Assembly: GCA_902825875.1 (NCBI GenBank)
Contig: CADECP010000001.1
Location: 124,001-188,000, forward strand
Source of the DNA: an uncultured Acidobacteriota bacterium
GTDB taxonomy: Bacteria > Acidobacteriota > Blastocatellia > RBC074
DNA length: 64,000 nt
Reading direction: 5' to 3'
The notes under the pieces were generated by a model. The model searched no databases. It was not told the DNA's origin and was given only the letters and a program-made list of their open reading frames with translations. Position 1 is the first letter of the stretch. The number at the start of each line of letters is the position of its first letter. The position numbers and the translations under genes were made by a program. Of this stretch, positions 32,201-41,349 are shown in pieces.

Positions 32201-32523
32201 ATTGGAAACCCGCGAACCAAACAATTGACGCCTGGTTGAATCCGGCTGCTTTTGTGTTGCCGGCTCAAGGCACGTTTGGCAACTCCGGCGTCGGCATTGC
32301 CGAAGCTCCCGGTTACGTCAATTGGGATTTCGGAGTTGGCAAGAAGTTTTACGTCAGCGAAGGCAATTACATTGATTTCCGCGCTGAATTTTTCAACTTC
32401 ACCAACACGCCGAGTTTCAGCCCACCGGCCAGAAACTTCAGCGATCTGAACACGTTCGGCAGAATCACCGGAACGGTCAGCCCGCCGCGTAACATTGAAT
32501 TTGCTTTGAAATATATTTTCTAA
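29257..32523 (+). CDS. Oar-like TonB-dependent outer-membrane receptor with carboxypeptidase-regulatory domain
   Basis: 1088 residues from ATG at 29257, chosen for AAGGAG upstream and the signal peptide that follows (to TAGFAQ, about residue 28). An earlier TTG at 29128 lacks support. Residues about 30-115 form a CarboxypepD_reg-like beta-sandwich (VTGNVTDQQGAAVANAKVTASN). A plug with LPLNGRNFQQLTLLVPG follows, then a large barrel that ends in aromatic YIF. Acidobacteria carry many such genes, thought to import polymers or large substrates. A terminator follows directly, so it is monocistronic. Confidence 0.94.
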   Translation: MKSTAKSLWTGLSVVALFLAMATAGFAQTYTATVTGNVTDQQGAAVANAKVTASNQGTKLDYTATTSDTGVYTIPFLPVGNYVITVEASGFKKIVSNEIKLEVNQTARINLALQVGGVSDTVNVTDVAPVLQTESVTVGGVISGNTTTALPLNGRNFQQLTLLVPGTINPNPGGFNNPNGQGRPYVNGNREQGNAFLLDGISVDETIDNRIGYKPNIDAIAEFRVETSNSSAEFGNVTGATVNATMKSGTNEFHGNVFEFIRNEALDANSWAANRNNQNVKSKLRQNIFGGTLGGPIIKERLFFFAAYQQTIQRTGGAGTASVAPIAWRSGNLSAFTTPIRDPQKTGACTTADRTACFTGNIIPANRISNPVAKALFADNTLYPLPTRQQAGTGVGLVDVVTASQINNPQIDGKIDWRVTDKDNFSSRYSFMRGTSSTPKGALPTNITGKSVTRPQNIALNWTRTISPTVINEARVGFNRAVFISEFLDWAGIGNGNSKFGIPGNQVIPGLSFVSAGNGVSFGSRAVNEDNVTNTFHYGDNLTILRGRHSLKMGGQWQRYQQNRFYPGNNGLLGGFTYDGRFTGLAFADFLLDLLSNKSIGSQSGTWGHRQNRIGVFFQDDFKVRNNLTLNLGMRWEYTSPVVEVKDRQSNFDLITKQQIFANQNGNSRALYNAYYKGFEPRVGFAWTPTKFDGKFVIRGGYGITQYMEGTGSNLRLPLNPPLFSEADQTYDATTGAGTITRGFTDVIVRNTPAGNIRVWNPDLRPQFTQQWNLALEYQLTPTTSLSASYVGHKADHLVAPTDWNQPLPGVGAPSTWASLNSRRPFFSAYPFVTQISGTDSWARSNYHGLQVFGRQRLTKGFEFLASYTLSKTMTDNLGYYGSGGVASQGAYPSNNYDRRRDYGRAFFDARHNFVWSGTYDLPVGKGRSFGSDWNPVVNGVLGGWGISSIVSMHTGFPITVQAVDVSLQGPRGGGRPNLVGDWKPANQTIDAWLNPAAFVLPAQGTFGNSGVGIAEAPGYVNWDFGVGKKFYVSEGNYIDFRAEFFNFTNTPSFSPPARNFSDLNTFGRITGTVSPPRNIEFALKYIF

Positions 32524-32547
32524 AGCAAACATCGAAGCTTGAACACG

Positions 32548-32577
32548 AAGGGGACTCTCGCAAGGAGTCCCCTTTTT
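32548..32577 (+). terminator. Rho-independent terminator
   Basis: A 10-bp stem AAGGGGACTC (32548-32557) with GAGTCCCCTT (32565-32574), a 7-nt loop and a T run. It ends the receptor transcript. Confidence 0.9.
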
Positions 32578-32613
32578 GTGTAATTATCGCGTTGGACTAA
32601 AAAGGAGGTACGA

Positions 32614-32904
32614 ATGACCACAGCAGCTTTAGTGGAAGAAATCACGGTGAAAGTATCTGCGTTGCCGTTTGAGTTACAACGCGAGACTTTGGATTTCATT
32701 GAATTCATCGCACAGAGAAAGGCAAAAGGAACGTCAGTTGGCAACGTGGATGTGCTTCAGCGGGTTGATCCTGTTGAAGTGAAGCCGCCAGTAAAGAGCG
32801 TGATTGGCTGCCTTGAGCATTTAGGCGTTCACATTACTGACGAAGACATTGCCGAGGTTCGGCGCGAAATGTGGGCCAATTTCCCAAGAGAGTTTCCGCA
32901 ATGA
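32614..32904 (+). CDS. Putative antitoxin of a second PIN toxin-antitoxin pair
   Basis: 96 residues. A first half like DUF2281-type antitoxins (VKVSALPFELQRETLDFIEFIAQRK) is followed by a proline-rich linker and an acidic C-terminal helix. AGGAGGT lies about 5 bases before the ATG, a very strong site. It overlaps the PIN gene by ATGA. Confidence 0.75.
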   Translation: MTTAALVEEITVKVSALPFELQRETLDFIEFIAQRKAKGTSVGNVDVLQRVDPVEVKPPVKSVIGCLEHLGVHITDEDIAEVRREMWANFPREFPQ

Positions 32905-33323
32905 CAATTCTTCAACAATCACCATCTTGCGTGATTGACACTCACATACTGATTTGGTTGCTGTTCAATCATTCGCGCCTCTCTACGCGCGCCCTGTCTG
33001 CCGTTCAAGCAGCGGAAGCAGCAGCAGCTCCGATTTTCATTTCAGCTATTACCATTGTCGAATTGCGCTATCTGATTGAGAAAGGAACTGTTGCGGAACA
33101 GCAGTACCAAGAGGTTCTGCGCCAAATTCTTGACCCGGCTATGGTGCTAACAATTGCTCCTCTTGATCTGGCTACCGCCGACAAAATGTCGCAAATTCTA
33201 CGCCTGACAGTCCCTGAAATGTCTGATCGTATTATTTCTGCAACTGCGTTGGCGCTTGGCTTGCCGTTGGTGAGCGCCGACACAAGGATTCGCAACCTCA
33301 CGAACATCCCGATAATCTGGTAA
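32901..33323 (+). CDS. PIN-domain ribonuclease toxin (VapC-like)
   Basis: 140 residues from the ATG overlapping the antitoxin stop; a longer form is unlikely. The PIN acids are D13 (VIDTHILIWLL), E54 (TIVELRYL), D99 (SDRIISATALAL) and D116 (VSADTRI). It is only distantly like the first PIN toxin at 17424 and seems an independent acquisition. Confidence 0.87.
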   Translation: MTILQQSPSCVIDTHILIWLLFNHSRLSTRALSAVQAAEAAAAPIFISAITIVELRYLIEKGTVAEQQYQEVLRQILDPAMVLTIAPLDLATADKMSQILRLTVPEMSDRIISATALALGLPLVSADTRIRNLTNIPIIW

Positions 33324-33437
33324 TTCATAGCGGCCAATCTCGACAGAAGTTCTATCAGCCGCTACTATCCCGCCTGCAAATCACACCAACTTTTCGCAGT
33401 ATCACAAACAACTCAAACCTTCTGAGAGGATCATTCG

Positions 33438-35237
33438 ATGCATCTGAGCACGCTTGATTGGGTCATCGCTATTTTGGCGGTCGCAGTCTGTTTCATTCCC
33501 GCGCTGTTTTTGGGCAAAAAGTCCGGCCAAAGCACTTCGGAGTTTTTCGCTTCCGGGCGTTCGGTTCCATGGTGGCTGGCGGGGCTTTCGATGGTGGCGA
33601 CTACGTTCAGCAGCGACACGCCGAATCTGGTGACGGACATCGTTCGCCGCAACGGCGTAGCAGGGAACTGGGTTTGGTGGGCGTTTGTGCTGACCGGCGT
33701 GGCGACGGTGTTCTTTTACGCCAAGCTCTGGCGACGTTCAGAAGTGTTGACCGATCTGGAGTTTTACGAGATTCGTTATTCGGGCAATGCGGCCAGCGCC
33801 GTTCGAGGTTTCCGCGCGCTGTATCTGGGGCTGTTTTTCAACTGCATGATCATGGCTTCGGTCAATCTGGCTGCCTGCAAAATCGCCAGCATTTTGTTCG
33901 GCCTGGAACGCTGGCAGACGCTGCTCTTTGTCGGTTTGCTGAACGTGGCTTTCGCCGCGCATTCCGGTCTGTGGGGCGTGCTGGTGATTGATATGATCCA
34001 GTTTTTCATCAAGATGACGGCGGTCATCGCGGCGGCTTACTTCGCCATCAAGTTGCCGCAAGTCGGTGGGCTGGATGGATTGGTGACCAAGCTTTCGGCG
34101 ATCAAAGGGCCGGACGGAATCAATTACCTGAACGTCTTGCCGGATTTCACGAACAACTGGGACATGGCCGTCGCGGTGTTCATCATCCCGATTGCCGTGC
34201 AATGGTGGTCAGTTTGGTATCCCGGAGCGGAACCCGGCGGTGGCAGTTATATGGCTCAGCGGATGCTGGCTTCAAAGTCCGAAAAAGACGCGCTCGGCGC
34301 GGTGCTGTTTTTCAACATCGCGCATTACGTCTTGCGTCCGTGGCCGTGGATTCTGGTGGCGCTGGCTTCGATTCTGGTTTACCCGCAGTTGTCTGATATT
34401 CAAGCGGCGTTTCCGCATCTTGATCCCACTCTGCTCGGTCACGACATCGCTTATCCGGCGATGCTGAAATTCCTGCCCGTTGGTTTTGTGGGTTTGATGG
34501 TTGGCGGATTGGTGGCGGCGAACTCTTCCACGATTTTGACTCATTTGAACTGGGGAGCTTCGTATCTGGTTCACGATTTTTATCGGCGCTTCATCAAACC
34601 CAGCGAGCAAGAGCGGCATTACGTACTTGCCGGAAGAGTTGCGACCATTCTGCTGTTCCTGCTTTCGTCAAGCCTGGTTTTCATTCTGGAAACGGCCAAA
34701 GACACCTTCGACATCATCCTGCAAGTTGGCGCAGGAACAGGGCTGCTGTATTTGCTTCGCTGGTTTTGGTGGCGCATCAACGCCTGGTGCGAAGTCGCGG
34801 CGATGGTCAGTTCATTTCTGGTTTCGCTGGTGTTTTTCGTTCTGAAAAAGAACGGATTCGCGGTTCCTTCGACCGCCAAAAGCTTGTTGATTACGATTGG
34901 AGTGACAACGGTGTGCTGGGTGCTTGCGGCTTATCTGGCTCCGCAGACCGACCGCAAAACCTTGATTGAATTTTATCGCAAAGTCCGCCCGGCCGGCCCC
35001 GGCTGGGAACTGATTCGGGAAGCCGCCGGAATTTCCAAAACCGAAGCTGCCCAAAATGCAGAAAGCCTTCCGATGGCGTTGGTCGGTTGGGCAGCGGGAA
35101 GCGTCACCATTTGGTCTTCGCTGTTCACGGTTGGAAACATTCTGTATGGCCGCACCGGCGCGGCGCTGTTGATGGGCGCGGTGTTCGTCGTCAGCGGATT
35201 GATTCTTTTGGGTGTGATTAACAAATTGTGGAAGTAA
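33438..35237 (+). CDS. Sodium:solute symporter (SSS) family transporter
   Basis: 599 residues with about 13-14 membrane helices. Typical SSS features are SEFFASGRSVPWWLAGLSMVA, the helix-2/3 region with DTPNLVTDIVRRNG, and LTDLEFYEIRYSG. Substrate may be a sugar, amino acid or similar; the sequence does not decide. AGAGG lies 9 bases before the ATG. A C-terminal extension after residue 500 adds further helices. The repeat-rich gap follows. Confidence 0.9.
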   Translation: MHLSTLDWVIAILAVAVCFIPALFLGKKSGQSTSEFFASGRSVPWWLAGLSMVATTFSSDTPNLVTDIVRRNGVAGNWVWWAFVLTGVATVFFYAKLWRRSEVLTDLEFYEIRYSGNAASAVRGFRALYLGLFFNCMIMASVNLAACKIASILFGLERWQTLLFVGLLNVAFAAHSGLWGVLVIDMIQFFIKMTAVIAAAYFAIKLPQVGGLDGLVTKLSAIKGPDGINYLNVLPDFTNNWDMAVAVFIIPIAVQWWSVWYPGAEPGGGSYMAQRMLASKSEKDALGAVLFFNIAHYVLRPWPWILVALASILVYPQLSDIQAAFPHLDPTLLGHDIAYPAMLKFLPVGFVGLMVGGLVAANSSTILTHLNWGASYLVHDFYRRFIKPSEQERHYVLAGRVATILLFLLSSSLVFILETAKDTFDIILQVGAGTGLLYLLRWFWWRINAWCEVAAMVSSFLVSLVFFVLKKNGFAVPSTAKSLLITIGVTTVCWVLAAYLAPQTDRKTLIEFYRKVRPAGPGWELIREAAGISKTEAAQNAESLPMALVGWAAGSVTIWSSLFTVGNILYGRTGAALLMGAVFVVSGLILLGVINKLWK

Positions 35238-35278
35238 CTACTCAGTCTTTCTGCCGCGTTAGCGGCGATTGAATTTAG

Positions 35279-35298
35279 CCGTGGGTTTCAACCCACGG
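35279..35298. repeat. Short palindromic hairpin
   Basis: CCGTGGGTT-TC-AACCCACGG, a 9-bp stem with a 2-nt loop, the first of several palindromes in the 414-bp gap between the SSS transporter and the NPP gene. Confidence 0.7.
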
Positions 35299-35316
35299 TG
35301 GACGTAGCATTTGGTT

Positions 35317-35366
35317 CCTCGTCGCGTTAGCGACGGCTGAATTCAGTCGTCGCTAACGCGACGAGG
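35317..35366. repeat. 50-bp near-perfect palindrome (REP-like)
   Basis: Outer arms of 19 bp (35317-35335 and 35348-35366) match perfectly, and the centre CTGAATTCAG is itself a palindrome; only one G-T pair breaks a full 25-bp symmetry. The related CGTCGC-TATC-GCGACG lies at 35543-35558, so the motif recurs nearby. Confidence 0.85.
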
Positions 35367-35396
35367 AGGTTATTCGCTCTTACCCGGCGTTGAAAC

Positions 35397-35515
35397 CTTG
35401 TCATTACCCAAATCTTGCTTTTGCTGGTTGACTCTCAAGACAGTATCTAATATCTACGGCCCTTTCAGGGCAAAATGCGGAAATCGCCAAACGCAAAAGT
35501 TTTGGGTAATGACAA
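35397..35515. mobile_element. MITE-like element, 119 bp, with 15-bp terminal inverted repeats
   Basis: Ends TTGTCATTACCCAAA (35398-35412) and TTTGGGTAATGACAA (35501-35515) are exact inverted repeats. Directly outside, GCGTTGAAAC occurs at 35387-35396 and again at 35516-35525, a 10-bp direct duplication. Removing the element and one copy restores the palindrome CCCGGCG-TTGAAA-CGCCGGG, so it landed in a hairpin repeat. It holds no gene. One unmatched base (35397) lies at the left edge. No transposase that could move it is visible. Confidence 0.75.
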
Positions 35516-35651
35516 GCGTTGAAACGCCGGGCTAAAATCAGCCGTCGCTATCGCGACGAAGGCGCTTGAGCAGTTACTTCTGGAAATAGTCAGGGTACGC
35601 AGGCGTTATCGTCTGCTGTGATAGAAGCGCGAAGCTTTCTTTTAGAAAACC

Positions 35652-36995
35652 ATGTCACGAATTCAATTCTTCTGTCTGCTTTTAATTCTTACGCTGAGCC
35701 TGTCTGCTTCCGCTCAACGTCGCATCGTCCCGCCGGTTGTTCTGATTTCGATTGATGGGTTGAAACCGGATTACGTGCTGGAAGCCGACCGACAAAAGCT
35801 GAAAATTCCGAACCTGCGCCGCTTCGTCAAAGAAGGCGCGTTCGCTTCGACAGTCACCGGAATCACTCCGACTGTCACCTATCCCAGCCACACGACTTTG
35901 GTTACAGGCGTCAGTCCAGCCAAGCACGGCATTTACGCCAACACGCCGTTCGATCCGTTCAGCAAAAATCAGGGAGGCTGGTACTGGTACGCCGAAGACA
36001 TTCGCGTGCCGACGCTGTGGGATGTTTGCGCGCAAGCCGGGTTGAAAACCGCCAGCGTGGATTGGCCCGTGACCGTCGGCGCGAAGATTGATTTCAACAT
36101 CGCCCAAATCTGGCGCGCCGCCACGCCGGACGACCGCAAATTGATTCGCGCGCTTTCGACGCCCGGTTTGCTGACCGAAGCCGAAAAAGCCATTGGCAAT
36201 TATCCAGAAGGTTACGATTACACGGTTGAAGCCGATAAATACCGAGCCGCGTTCAACGTTTACTTGTTGGAAAAGAAGCGCCCGACGTTTTTGACGACGT
36301 ACTTCGCCGGGCTGGATGAAGTTCAACACGCGCACGGCCCCGACAGCCGCGAAGCTTACGCTGCGCTGGAAGAAATTGATGCGTTGGTCGGCAAGGTTCG
36401 TGCGGCGGCTGAAAAGCTAGGCAATGGCAAAGCCGTCGTAGCCGTCGCGTCGGATCACGGCTTTTCACCGCTCAACAAATCGTTGAACCTGAACGCCGCT
36501 TTCCGCGAAGCCGGTTTGATCGAAGTCGAAGCTGGCAAGGTGAAATCGTGGCGCGCCATCACCTGGAATTCCGGCGGCACGGCGGCGGTGATGTTGAAGG
36601 ACAAAAACGACGAAGACGCCCGCCTGAAAATTCGGCAGGTGTTGCGGCACCTGGCGGGCGATCCTGACAGTGGCTTGTTCAAATGGTACGAAGACGACAT
36701 CGCGCAAAAACTTGGCGGCTTTCCTGACGCTGCGTTCGTCGTTGGAACCAAACCGGGCACTTACATCGGCGGCGGTTTGGAACCGCCCGTCATTCGCAAC
36801 CTGAAACCGAGCGGCGGTCACGGCTTTTTGGCTGAATTGAATGTGATGGATTCTTCCTTCTTCATCGTCGGCGCTGGCATTCAAGCCGGAAAGAATCTGG
36901 GCCGAATTGATATGCGCGACATTGCTCCGACGCTGGCCGGTTTGCTCGGAGTGAAACTGCCGATGGCCGAAGGACGCGATCAGTTGAAACGCTGA
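35652..36995 (+). CDS. Secreted nucleotide pyrophosphatase/phosphodiesterase (NPP) family protein
   Basis: 447 residues: signal peptide (to about 22), then the alkaline-phosphatase-like fold. The predicted metal and catalytic residues are D35 (ISIDGLKPDY), nucleophile T76 (TPTVTYPSHTTLVTG), DEVQHAHG with Asp and His, ASDHGF, and GGHGF near the C-terminus. These are typical of two-zinc NPP enzymes that cleave nucleotide or phospholipid phosphodiesters in the periplasm. No clear ribosome site lies before the ATG. Confidence 0.92.
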   Translation: MSRIQFFCLLLILTLSLSASAQRRIVPPVVLISIDGLKPDYVLEADRQKLKIPNLRRFVKEGAFASTVTGITPTVTYPSHTTLVTGVSPAKHGIYANTPFDPFSKNQGGWYWYAEDIRVPTLWDVCAQAGLKTASVDWPVTVGAKIDFNIAQIWRAATPDDRKLIRALSTPGLLTEAEKAIGNYPEGYDYTVEADKYRAAFNVYLLEKKRPTFLTTYFAGLDEVQHAHGPDSREAYAALEEIDALVGKVRAAAEKLGNGKAVVAVASDHGFSPLNKSLNLNAAFREAGLIEVEAGKVKSWRAITWNSGGTAAVMLKDKNDEDARLKIRQVLRHLAGDPDSGLFKWYEDDIAQKLGGFPDAAFVVGTKPGTYIGGGLEPPVIRNLKPSGGHGFLAELNVMDSSFFIVGAGIQAGKNLGRIDMRDIAPTLAGLLGVKLPMAEGRDQLKR

Positions 36996-37093
36996 TCGGA
37001 GGCCGCCTCGAAAATTGTTGAGAGGGGACGATCAAACGTCGGCGGCGCAAGTAGCAGGCGGTAAGGTCATCTCTCAATCCCTCTGTTTCCATA

Positions 37094-38038
37094 TCATTTC
37101 TTTTCCTTGCCGCTGACCACCGCCGTCCCTTCCGCCTTGCTCCATTCCGAAAACGAAGCGTCGTACATCGAAACGTCATAGCCCAAATATTTCAGCGTGA
37201 AGTAAGCGTGCGAGGCCTGCATGCCGGTGTTGCAATAGGTGACGACTTTCTGGCCGGGCTTCAAACCCGCTTCGGCAAACATCTTTTGCAATTCGCTGGC
37301 GGGTTTCATCGTCAAATCGCTGGCGCTGGTCAGGTGCTTCATCCAGAACACATTGGCCGCGCCGGGAATGTGGCCGGTGCGCGTGTTGGCTGCGCCTGCA
37401 TATTGTTCTTCTGGCCGAGCATCCAGGATGCCGACATTGCCGTCCGCGACGTTTGCCGCCACCCACGAAAGGTCGCGCATCGCAGACAATTTGACCAGCA
37501 CTTCGGGGCGCAGTCGCGGCGTGAACTTCGCTGCTGCCGGAGATGTTGATTTTGTGAGCACGTCGCGCTTTTCGGCTTTCCATTTTTCCAAACCGCCATC
37601 CAGCAAAGCCGCGCGGTTGCCGTGCCCCAGATAATCCAGCGTGAAAAACGCTCGCGCCGCCGCCAAACCGTTGTTGTCGCCGTACAAGACAATCTTGCCT
37701 TCGTTGCCGATGCCTGTGGCTGCAAACACTTTTTGTAACTGTTCGACCGGCGGCAATTCATTGGCGACGCCTTCACGAGTCGCCAGCAGATCGCCCAAGC
37801 TGACAAACCGCGCGCCGGGAATGTGGCCAGCTTCAAAGGCTTTTTGGTCGCGCGCCACGTGCAGCACAAAGACGTTCTTGTTGGGCAGATTCTTGGCCAG
37901 CCAGTCCGTCGAAACGATCAGTTCCGAACGAACTTTCGGCGCAGCGGCAGGCTTGGATTGAGCCTTTACCGACAACTGAACTGTAGCGCTCAAGCACGCC
38001 ACAATTAGCAGCAAATAAATTCGGGTTGTGAGTTTCAT
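37094..38038 (-). CDS. Exported thiosulfate/3-mercaptopyruvate sulfurtransferase (rhodanese)
   Basis: 314 residues with a signal peptide (to about 26) and two rhodanese domains. The C-terminal domain has the active C269 in VTYCNTGMQAS. The N-terminal domain has YGDNNG where the cysteine would be, as normal for the inactive half. The enzyme moves sulfane sulfur to acceptors such as cyanide or thiols; export suggests a periplasmic role. AAGGAG lies 6 bases before the ATG. It converges on the NPP gene; the 98 bp between show no feature I can support. Confidence 0.92.
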   Translation of the reverse strand: MKLTTRIYLLLIVACLSATVQLSVKAQSKPAAAPKVRSELIVSTDWLAKNLPNKNVFVLHVARDQKAFEAGHIPGARFVSLGDLLATREGVANELPPVEQLQKVFAATGIGNEGKIVLYGDNNGLAAARAFFTLDYLGHGNRAALLDGGLEKWKAEKRDVLTKSTSPAAAKFTPRLRPEVLVKLSAMRDLSWVAANVADGNVGILDARPEEQYAGAANTRTGHIPGAANVFWMKHLTSASDLTMKPASELQKMFAEAGLKPGQKVVTYCNTGMQASHAYFTLKYLGYDVSMYDASFSEWSKAEGTAVVSGKEKK

Positions 38039-38135
38039 AAATGCTCCTTGTTGAAGAATGATTTTTCAGCTTAGTGAACCGCTCGAACACTGACGATGTC
38101 AAGCTGTAGAGCAGGGAACATTTATGAAAGAAGAG

Positions 38136-39389
38136 TTATTCGTACCGAAGGCATTCAATCGGATCGAGATTGGCTGCTTTCTTCGCAGGCCAGACACCAA
38201 AAACGAGGCCGATGGCGGTTGAAACCACAAGTCCGCTGACAACCGCCCACGAAGGAATCGAAGCCGGAAGCTCAGGCAGGAAAAACATAATCACATAACT
38301 AATGACTGCCGCCACCAACACGCCTAGCACTCCGCCGAGAAACGTCAGCGTCATGGCTTCGAACAAAAACTGGCGAATGATGTCGCGCTTTTTCGCGCCG
38401 ATGGCTTTGCGAATGCCGATTTCGCGTGTTCGTTCAGTGACAGAAACCAGCATGATGTTCATTACGCCAATGCCGCCGACCAGCAATCCTACAGCCGAAA
38501 TGGCAATGGCAAACAAGCCGACATACATCGTGATGCCGTCGAACTGTTCGATGATTTTTGATGCAGTTTGCAGTTCAAAGTTATTCGCCTGGTCGTATTT
38601 GATGCCGCGCTGACGGCGCAGCACTTCTTCCACCTGATCCAGGCCGGCTTGCAGCATCCCGCTTTTGGCGCGGATGTGCAGATTGAGTTCCTTGCTGATG
38701 GGCGACAGTTTTCGCCCGGTTTCGTAAGGAACGAACAGGGCGTTGTCTTCTTCGTTTTCGCCGAAGAAGCTGTTTTTGCGTTTTTCCAACACGCCGATGA
38801 TCTCGAACGGGCGACCGCCCAAATCCACAATCGAACCAACAATGTTTGGCTGGCTGGCAAACAACGATTCGGCGACGTTGGGGCCGATGACCATGACTTC
38901 GCGTTTGTGATGATCGTCAATTTCCGAAATGAAGCGGCCTTGTTGCAGCGACACATTCGTGACTTGAGCGTAGCTGGCAGAAATTCCCTGCAAAAAACCG
39001 GAACGATATTTTTGGCCGTTGAACCGGAGTGTGCTGTCCATTCGCCACATAAACAACACGTTGGCGACGGATTCGATGGCTGGGGCTTGACGCAAAATCG
39101 CGTCACCGTCATCCGGTATTAGTGGTTTTCGCATGTATTCGCTGCGGTCGCGGTCGCCCATTCGCGGCCCGGTTGAAAGATGGAAGGCGTATATGTTGTT
39201 GGTGCCGTATTCTTCAACCATCGAAACGATGCGGGAACGCAGGCCGGTCAAGATCGAAGCCACCGCCACGACAGTCATCACCCCGACGACAATGCCTATG
39301 ACGGTTAATGCGCTGCGAAACTTATGAGCGCGAATTGTGCCGATGGCCATTGCCACAGTTTCGGTTGGGAAAAGGGATTTGATCTTCAT
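38136..39389 (-). CDS. MacB/FtsX-type ABC transporter permease
   Basis: 417 residues: an N-terminal helix (about 20-45), a MacB-type periplasmic domain, then three helices with the FtsX signature ([21 protein letters not shown] followed by [10 protein letters not shown]). It pairs with the similar gene upstream (gap 37 bp), so a heterodimeric permease is likely. No ATP-binding subunit is adjacent, so it must be elsewhere or shared. MacB-type proteins export peptides or lipoproteins or power mechanical work across the envelope. Confidence 0.9.
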   Translation of the reverse strand: MKIKSLFPTETVAMAIGTIRAHKFRSALTVIGIVVGVMTVVAVASILTGLRSRIVSMVEEYGTNNIYAFHLSTGPRMGDRDRSEYMRKPLIPDDGDAILRQAPAIESVANVLFMWRMDSTLRFNGQKYRSGFLQGISASYAQVTNVSLQQGRFISEIDDHHKREVMVIGPNVAESLFASQPNIVGSIVDLGGRPFEIIGVLEKRKNSFFGENEEDNALFVPYETGRKLSPISKELNLHIRAKSGMLQAGLDQVEEVLRRQRGIKYDQANNFELQTASKIIEQFDGITMYVGLFAIAISAVGLLVGGIGVMNIMLVSVTERTREIGIRKAIGAKKRDIIRQFLFEAMTLTFLGGVLGVLVAAVISYVIMFFLPELPASIPSWAVVSGLVVSTAIGLVFGVWPAKKAANLDPIECLRYE

Positions 39390-39426
39390 AGTTTTTCAAT
39401 CGCTTGCTACCGCGCGCGGTACTGAT

Positions 39427-40671
39427 TCAGTTTTTCGACAGCGCGACGATGGGATCAAGCCGCGAAGCTTTGTACGCCGGATAAATGCCCGCGATCATTC
39501 CAATGCCGCCTGAAACCACCAGCGCCAACAGTATGTAACCAGCAGTAATCGTCATTGGAATTGGTGTTGTGATGCTGACCGCCCAGGCGATGCCCGCCGC
39601 CAACAGCAAACCGAACACTCCGCCCACCGCCGTCATCAGAGAAGATTCGATCATAAACTGCATCAGAATCTGGCGTTTCTTTGCGCCGACGGCTTTTCGC
39701 AAACCGATTTCGAAAGTTCGCTCGGTGACTGAAACCAGCATGATGTTCATCACGACGATTCCGCCGACGATCAATGACAACAATGTGATTGGCGTCACCA
39801 CCAACGCGATCATGCTCGTGAACTTATCAACCTGATTGTTCAGCGCGTCTGTGTTGACCAGGCCGAAATCATCGTCTTCGTTGCCGATCAACTTGTGGCG
39901 ATTTCGCAGGACCATTCGCGCTTCTTCGATGGCGACGGCGAAAATTTCCGGGTTGGAAGATTTGCCGTGAATTTGCAGTCCCTGGCGGCGATTGAAGTAT
40001 TTCCCGAACGTCGTCAACGGAATGTAGATGTGATTGTCTATGGATTCGCCCATGAACGGGCCGCGCATTTCTTCAACGCCGATTACGACCATTGGCGCGT
40101 TATTGATTTTCAGAGTTTGCCCAATGGCGTTGCGACCGGGAAATAACTTTTCTTTGACTTCGCCGCCCAGCACACAAACCAGCGCGGCATGTTCAACTTC
40201 GTGCGGCGCCAGGAAGCGACCTTCGGCAATGGTTTTGGCTTCGATTTCAACCATGTTGGCCGTGACGCCGAAAACCCCTGTTCCGAAAGTTTCGCGGCCT
40301 TCGTGTTTCAGGTTGGTTCGTGAATTGGCTTGCGCGCCGACTTCCTGGCAGGACTTGCAGTGTTCGGCAATCCATTCGTAATCGGAGACGTAAAGCTGCT
40401 TGTTGCGTTTGTTGGCGCGCTCCCATTCTTCTTCGGAGCGTTCGCCGTCATGCGCCATGCGAGCGATCATAAAATGGTTTACGCCAAGAATTTTTGAAAC
40501 AGTGGTCAGCACATAACTGTTGAAGCCGCTGATTGAAGCTCCAACGACAACTACTGAGGCCACGCCGATAATAATTCCAATCAGCGTCAGGAAAGCGCGC
40601 AGTTTGTGCGCGAAAATGGATTGCAGCGCCAGTTGAGTGGTGTCGGCAAAGAAAAGGTACAGTCGTTTCAT
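39427..40671 (-). CDS. MacB/FtsX-type ABC transporter permease
   Basis: 414 residues from ATG at 40671 ([12 protein letters not shown]), the family's normal beginning; an in-frame upstream extension to 40794 crosses a terminator hairpin and is rejected. It has an N-terminal helix, a MacB periplasmic core and three C-terminal helices with [19 protein letters not shown] and [10 protein letters not shown]. It forms a likely pair with the next gene. The periplasmic domain contains CKSC near residue 102, which could bind metal or form a disulfide. Confidence 0.88.
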   Translation of the reverse strand: MKRLYLFFADTTQLALQSIFAHKLRAFLTLIGIIIGVASVVVVGASISGFNSYVLTTVSKILGVNHFMIARMAHDGERSEEEWERANKRNKQLYVSDYEWIAEHCKSCQEVGAQANSRTNLKHEGRETFGTGVFGVTANMVEIEAKTIAEGRFLAPHEVEHAALVCVLGGEVKEKLFPGRNAIGQTLKINNAPMVVIGVEEMRGPFMGESIDNHIYIPLTTFGKYFNRRQGLQIHGKSSNPEIFAVAIEEARMVLRNRHKLIGNEDDDFGLVNTDALNNQVDKFTSMIALVVTPITLLSLIVGGIVVMNIMLVSVTERTFEIGLRKAVGAKKRQILMQFMIESSLMTAVGGVFGLLLAAGIAWAVSITTPIPMTITAGYILLALVVSGGIGMIAGIYPAYKASRLDPIVALSKN

Positions 40672-40717
40672 AAGACGGAATCTCCGCCAATGAAAACGAC
40701 TGTGCTCCGAAACGATT

Positions 40718-40751
40718 AACAGCCTGAGCAAGTTTTCCTGCTCAGGCTGTT
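40718..40751 (-). terminator. Hairpin terminator after the YjbQ gene
   Basis: A 13-bp perfect stem (AACAGCCTGAGCA with TGCTCAGGCTGTT) and an 8-nt loop, 27 bp past the end of the minus-strand YjbQ gene. The following T content is modest on either strand, so efficiency is uncertain. Confidence 0.65.
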
Positions 40752-40777
40752 TGAAATTTTGTCGGCGATTTGGGTGT

Positions 40778-41266
40778 TTATATGGTCTGGCCAAGCACCA
40801 GAACGGAAACGCTGCGTTCGCGCGCTTCGTCGAGTTCGATCAAAAACAGGCTTTGCCAGCGGCCAAGCTGCAATTTGCCGTCAGCGACATTCAGCATCAT
40901 TGAGGCAGGCAGGAACAAGGCTTTGCAATGGGAATGGCCGTTGGCAGGTTCGTCAGGCGGAATGTCAACTCGACGGCTGAAATCGTTGTGTTCGTATTCG
41001 CCGTCGCGCGGCGCATAACTGTCCAGCATTCGTTTCAGGTCATTGAGCAGCAGCGGTTCGTTTTCGTTGACGATCAATGCTGTGGTGGTGTGTTTGGTTT
41101 GCACGTTGACCATTCCGTGCCGAATGCCGGAGCGGGCAACGATGTTTGCAATGTGCGAAGTCAAATCAATGAACTGTAAACATTCTGAAGTTTTCACTCG
41201 AATTTCGTCGTGATGCGCGCGCAATCCTGCGCTGATTTTTTCTTGAACCATGGCCAGTTGAACCAT
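40778..41266 (-). CDS. yjbQ: YjbQ family protein (UPF0047, secondary thiamine-phosphate synthase-like)
   Basis: 162 residues from the ATG at 41266, which has GAGGAG 4 bases upstream; a TTG 39 bases earlier is not needed. The family signature [15 protein letters not shown] (near residue 117) and the end [17 protein letters not shown] are present. E. coli YjbQ has weak thiamine-phosphate synthase activity in genetic tests, but the true role is unknown. It stands alone on the minus strand with its own hairpin. Confidence 0.93.
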   Translation of the reverse strand: MVQLAMVQEKISAGLRAHHDEIRVKTSECLQFIDLTSHIANIVARSGIRHGMVNVQTKHTTTALIVNENEPLLLNDLKRMLDSYAPRDGEYEHNDFSRRVDIPPDEPANGHSHCKALFLPASMMLNVADGKLQLGRWQSLFLIELDEARERSVSVLVLGQTI

Positions 41267-41349
41267 AAAACTCCTCTGTATGAAATGATGATGACTGTTG
41301 AACAAGGTAAATAGACGAACCTGACAGCGCGAACGATTGGCTTGACCGC

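Noticed and set aside
40672-40794. N-terminal extension of the FtsX permease to 40794
   Set aside because: It would read through a 13-bp terminator hairpin and adds a non-family, Arg/Gln-rich stretch.
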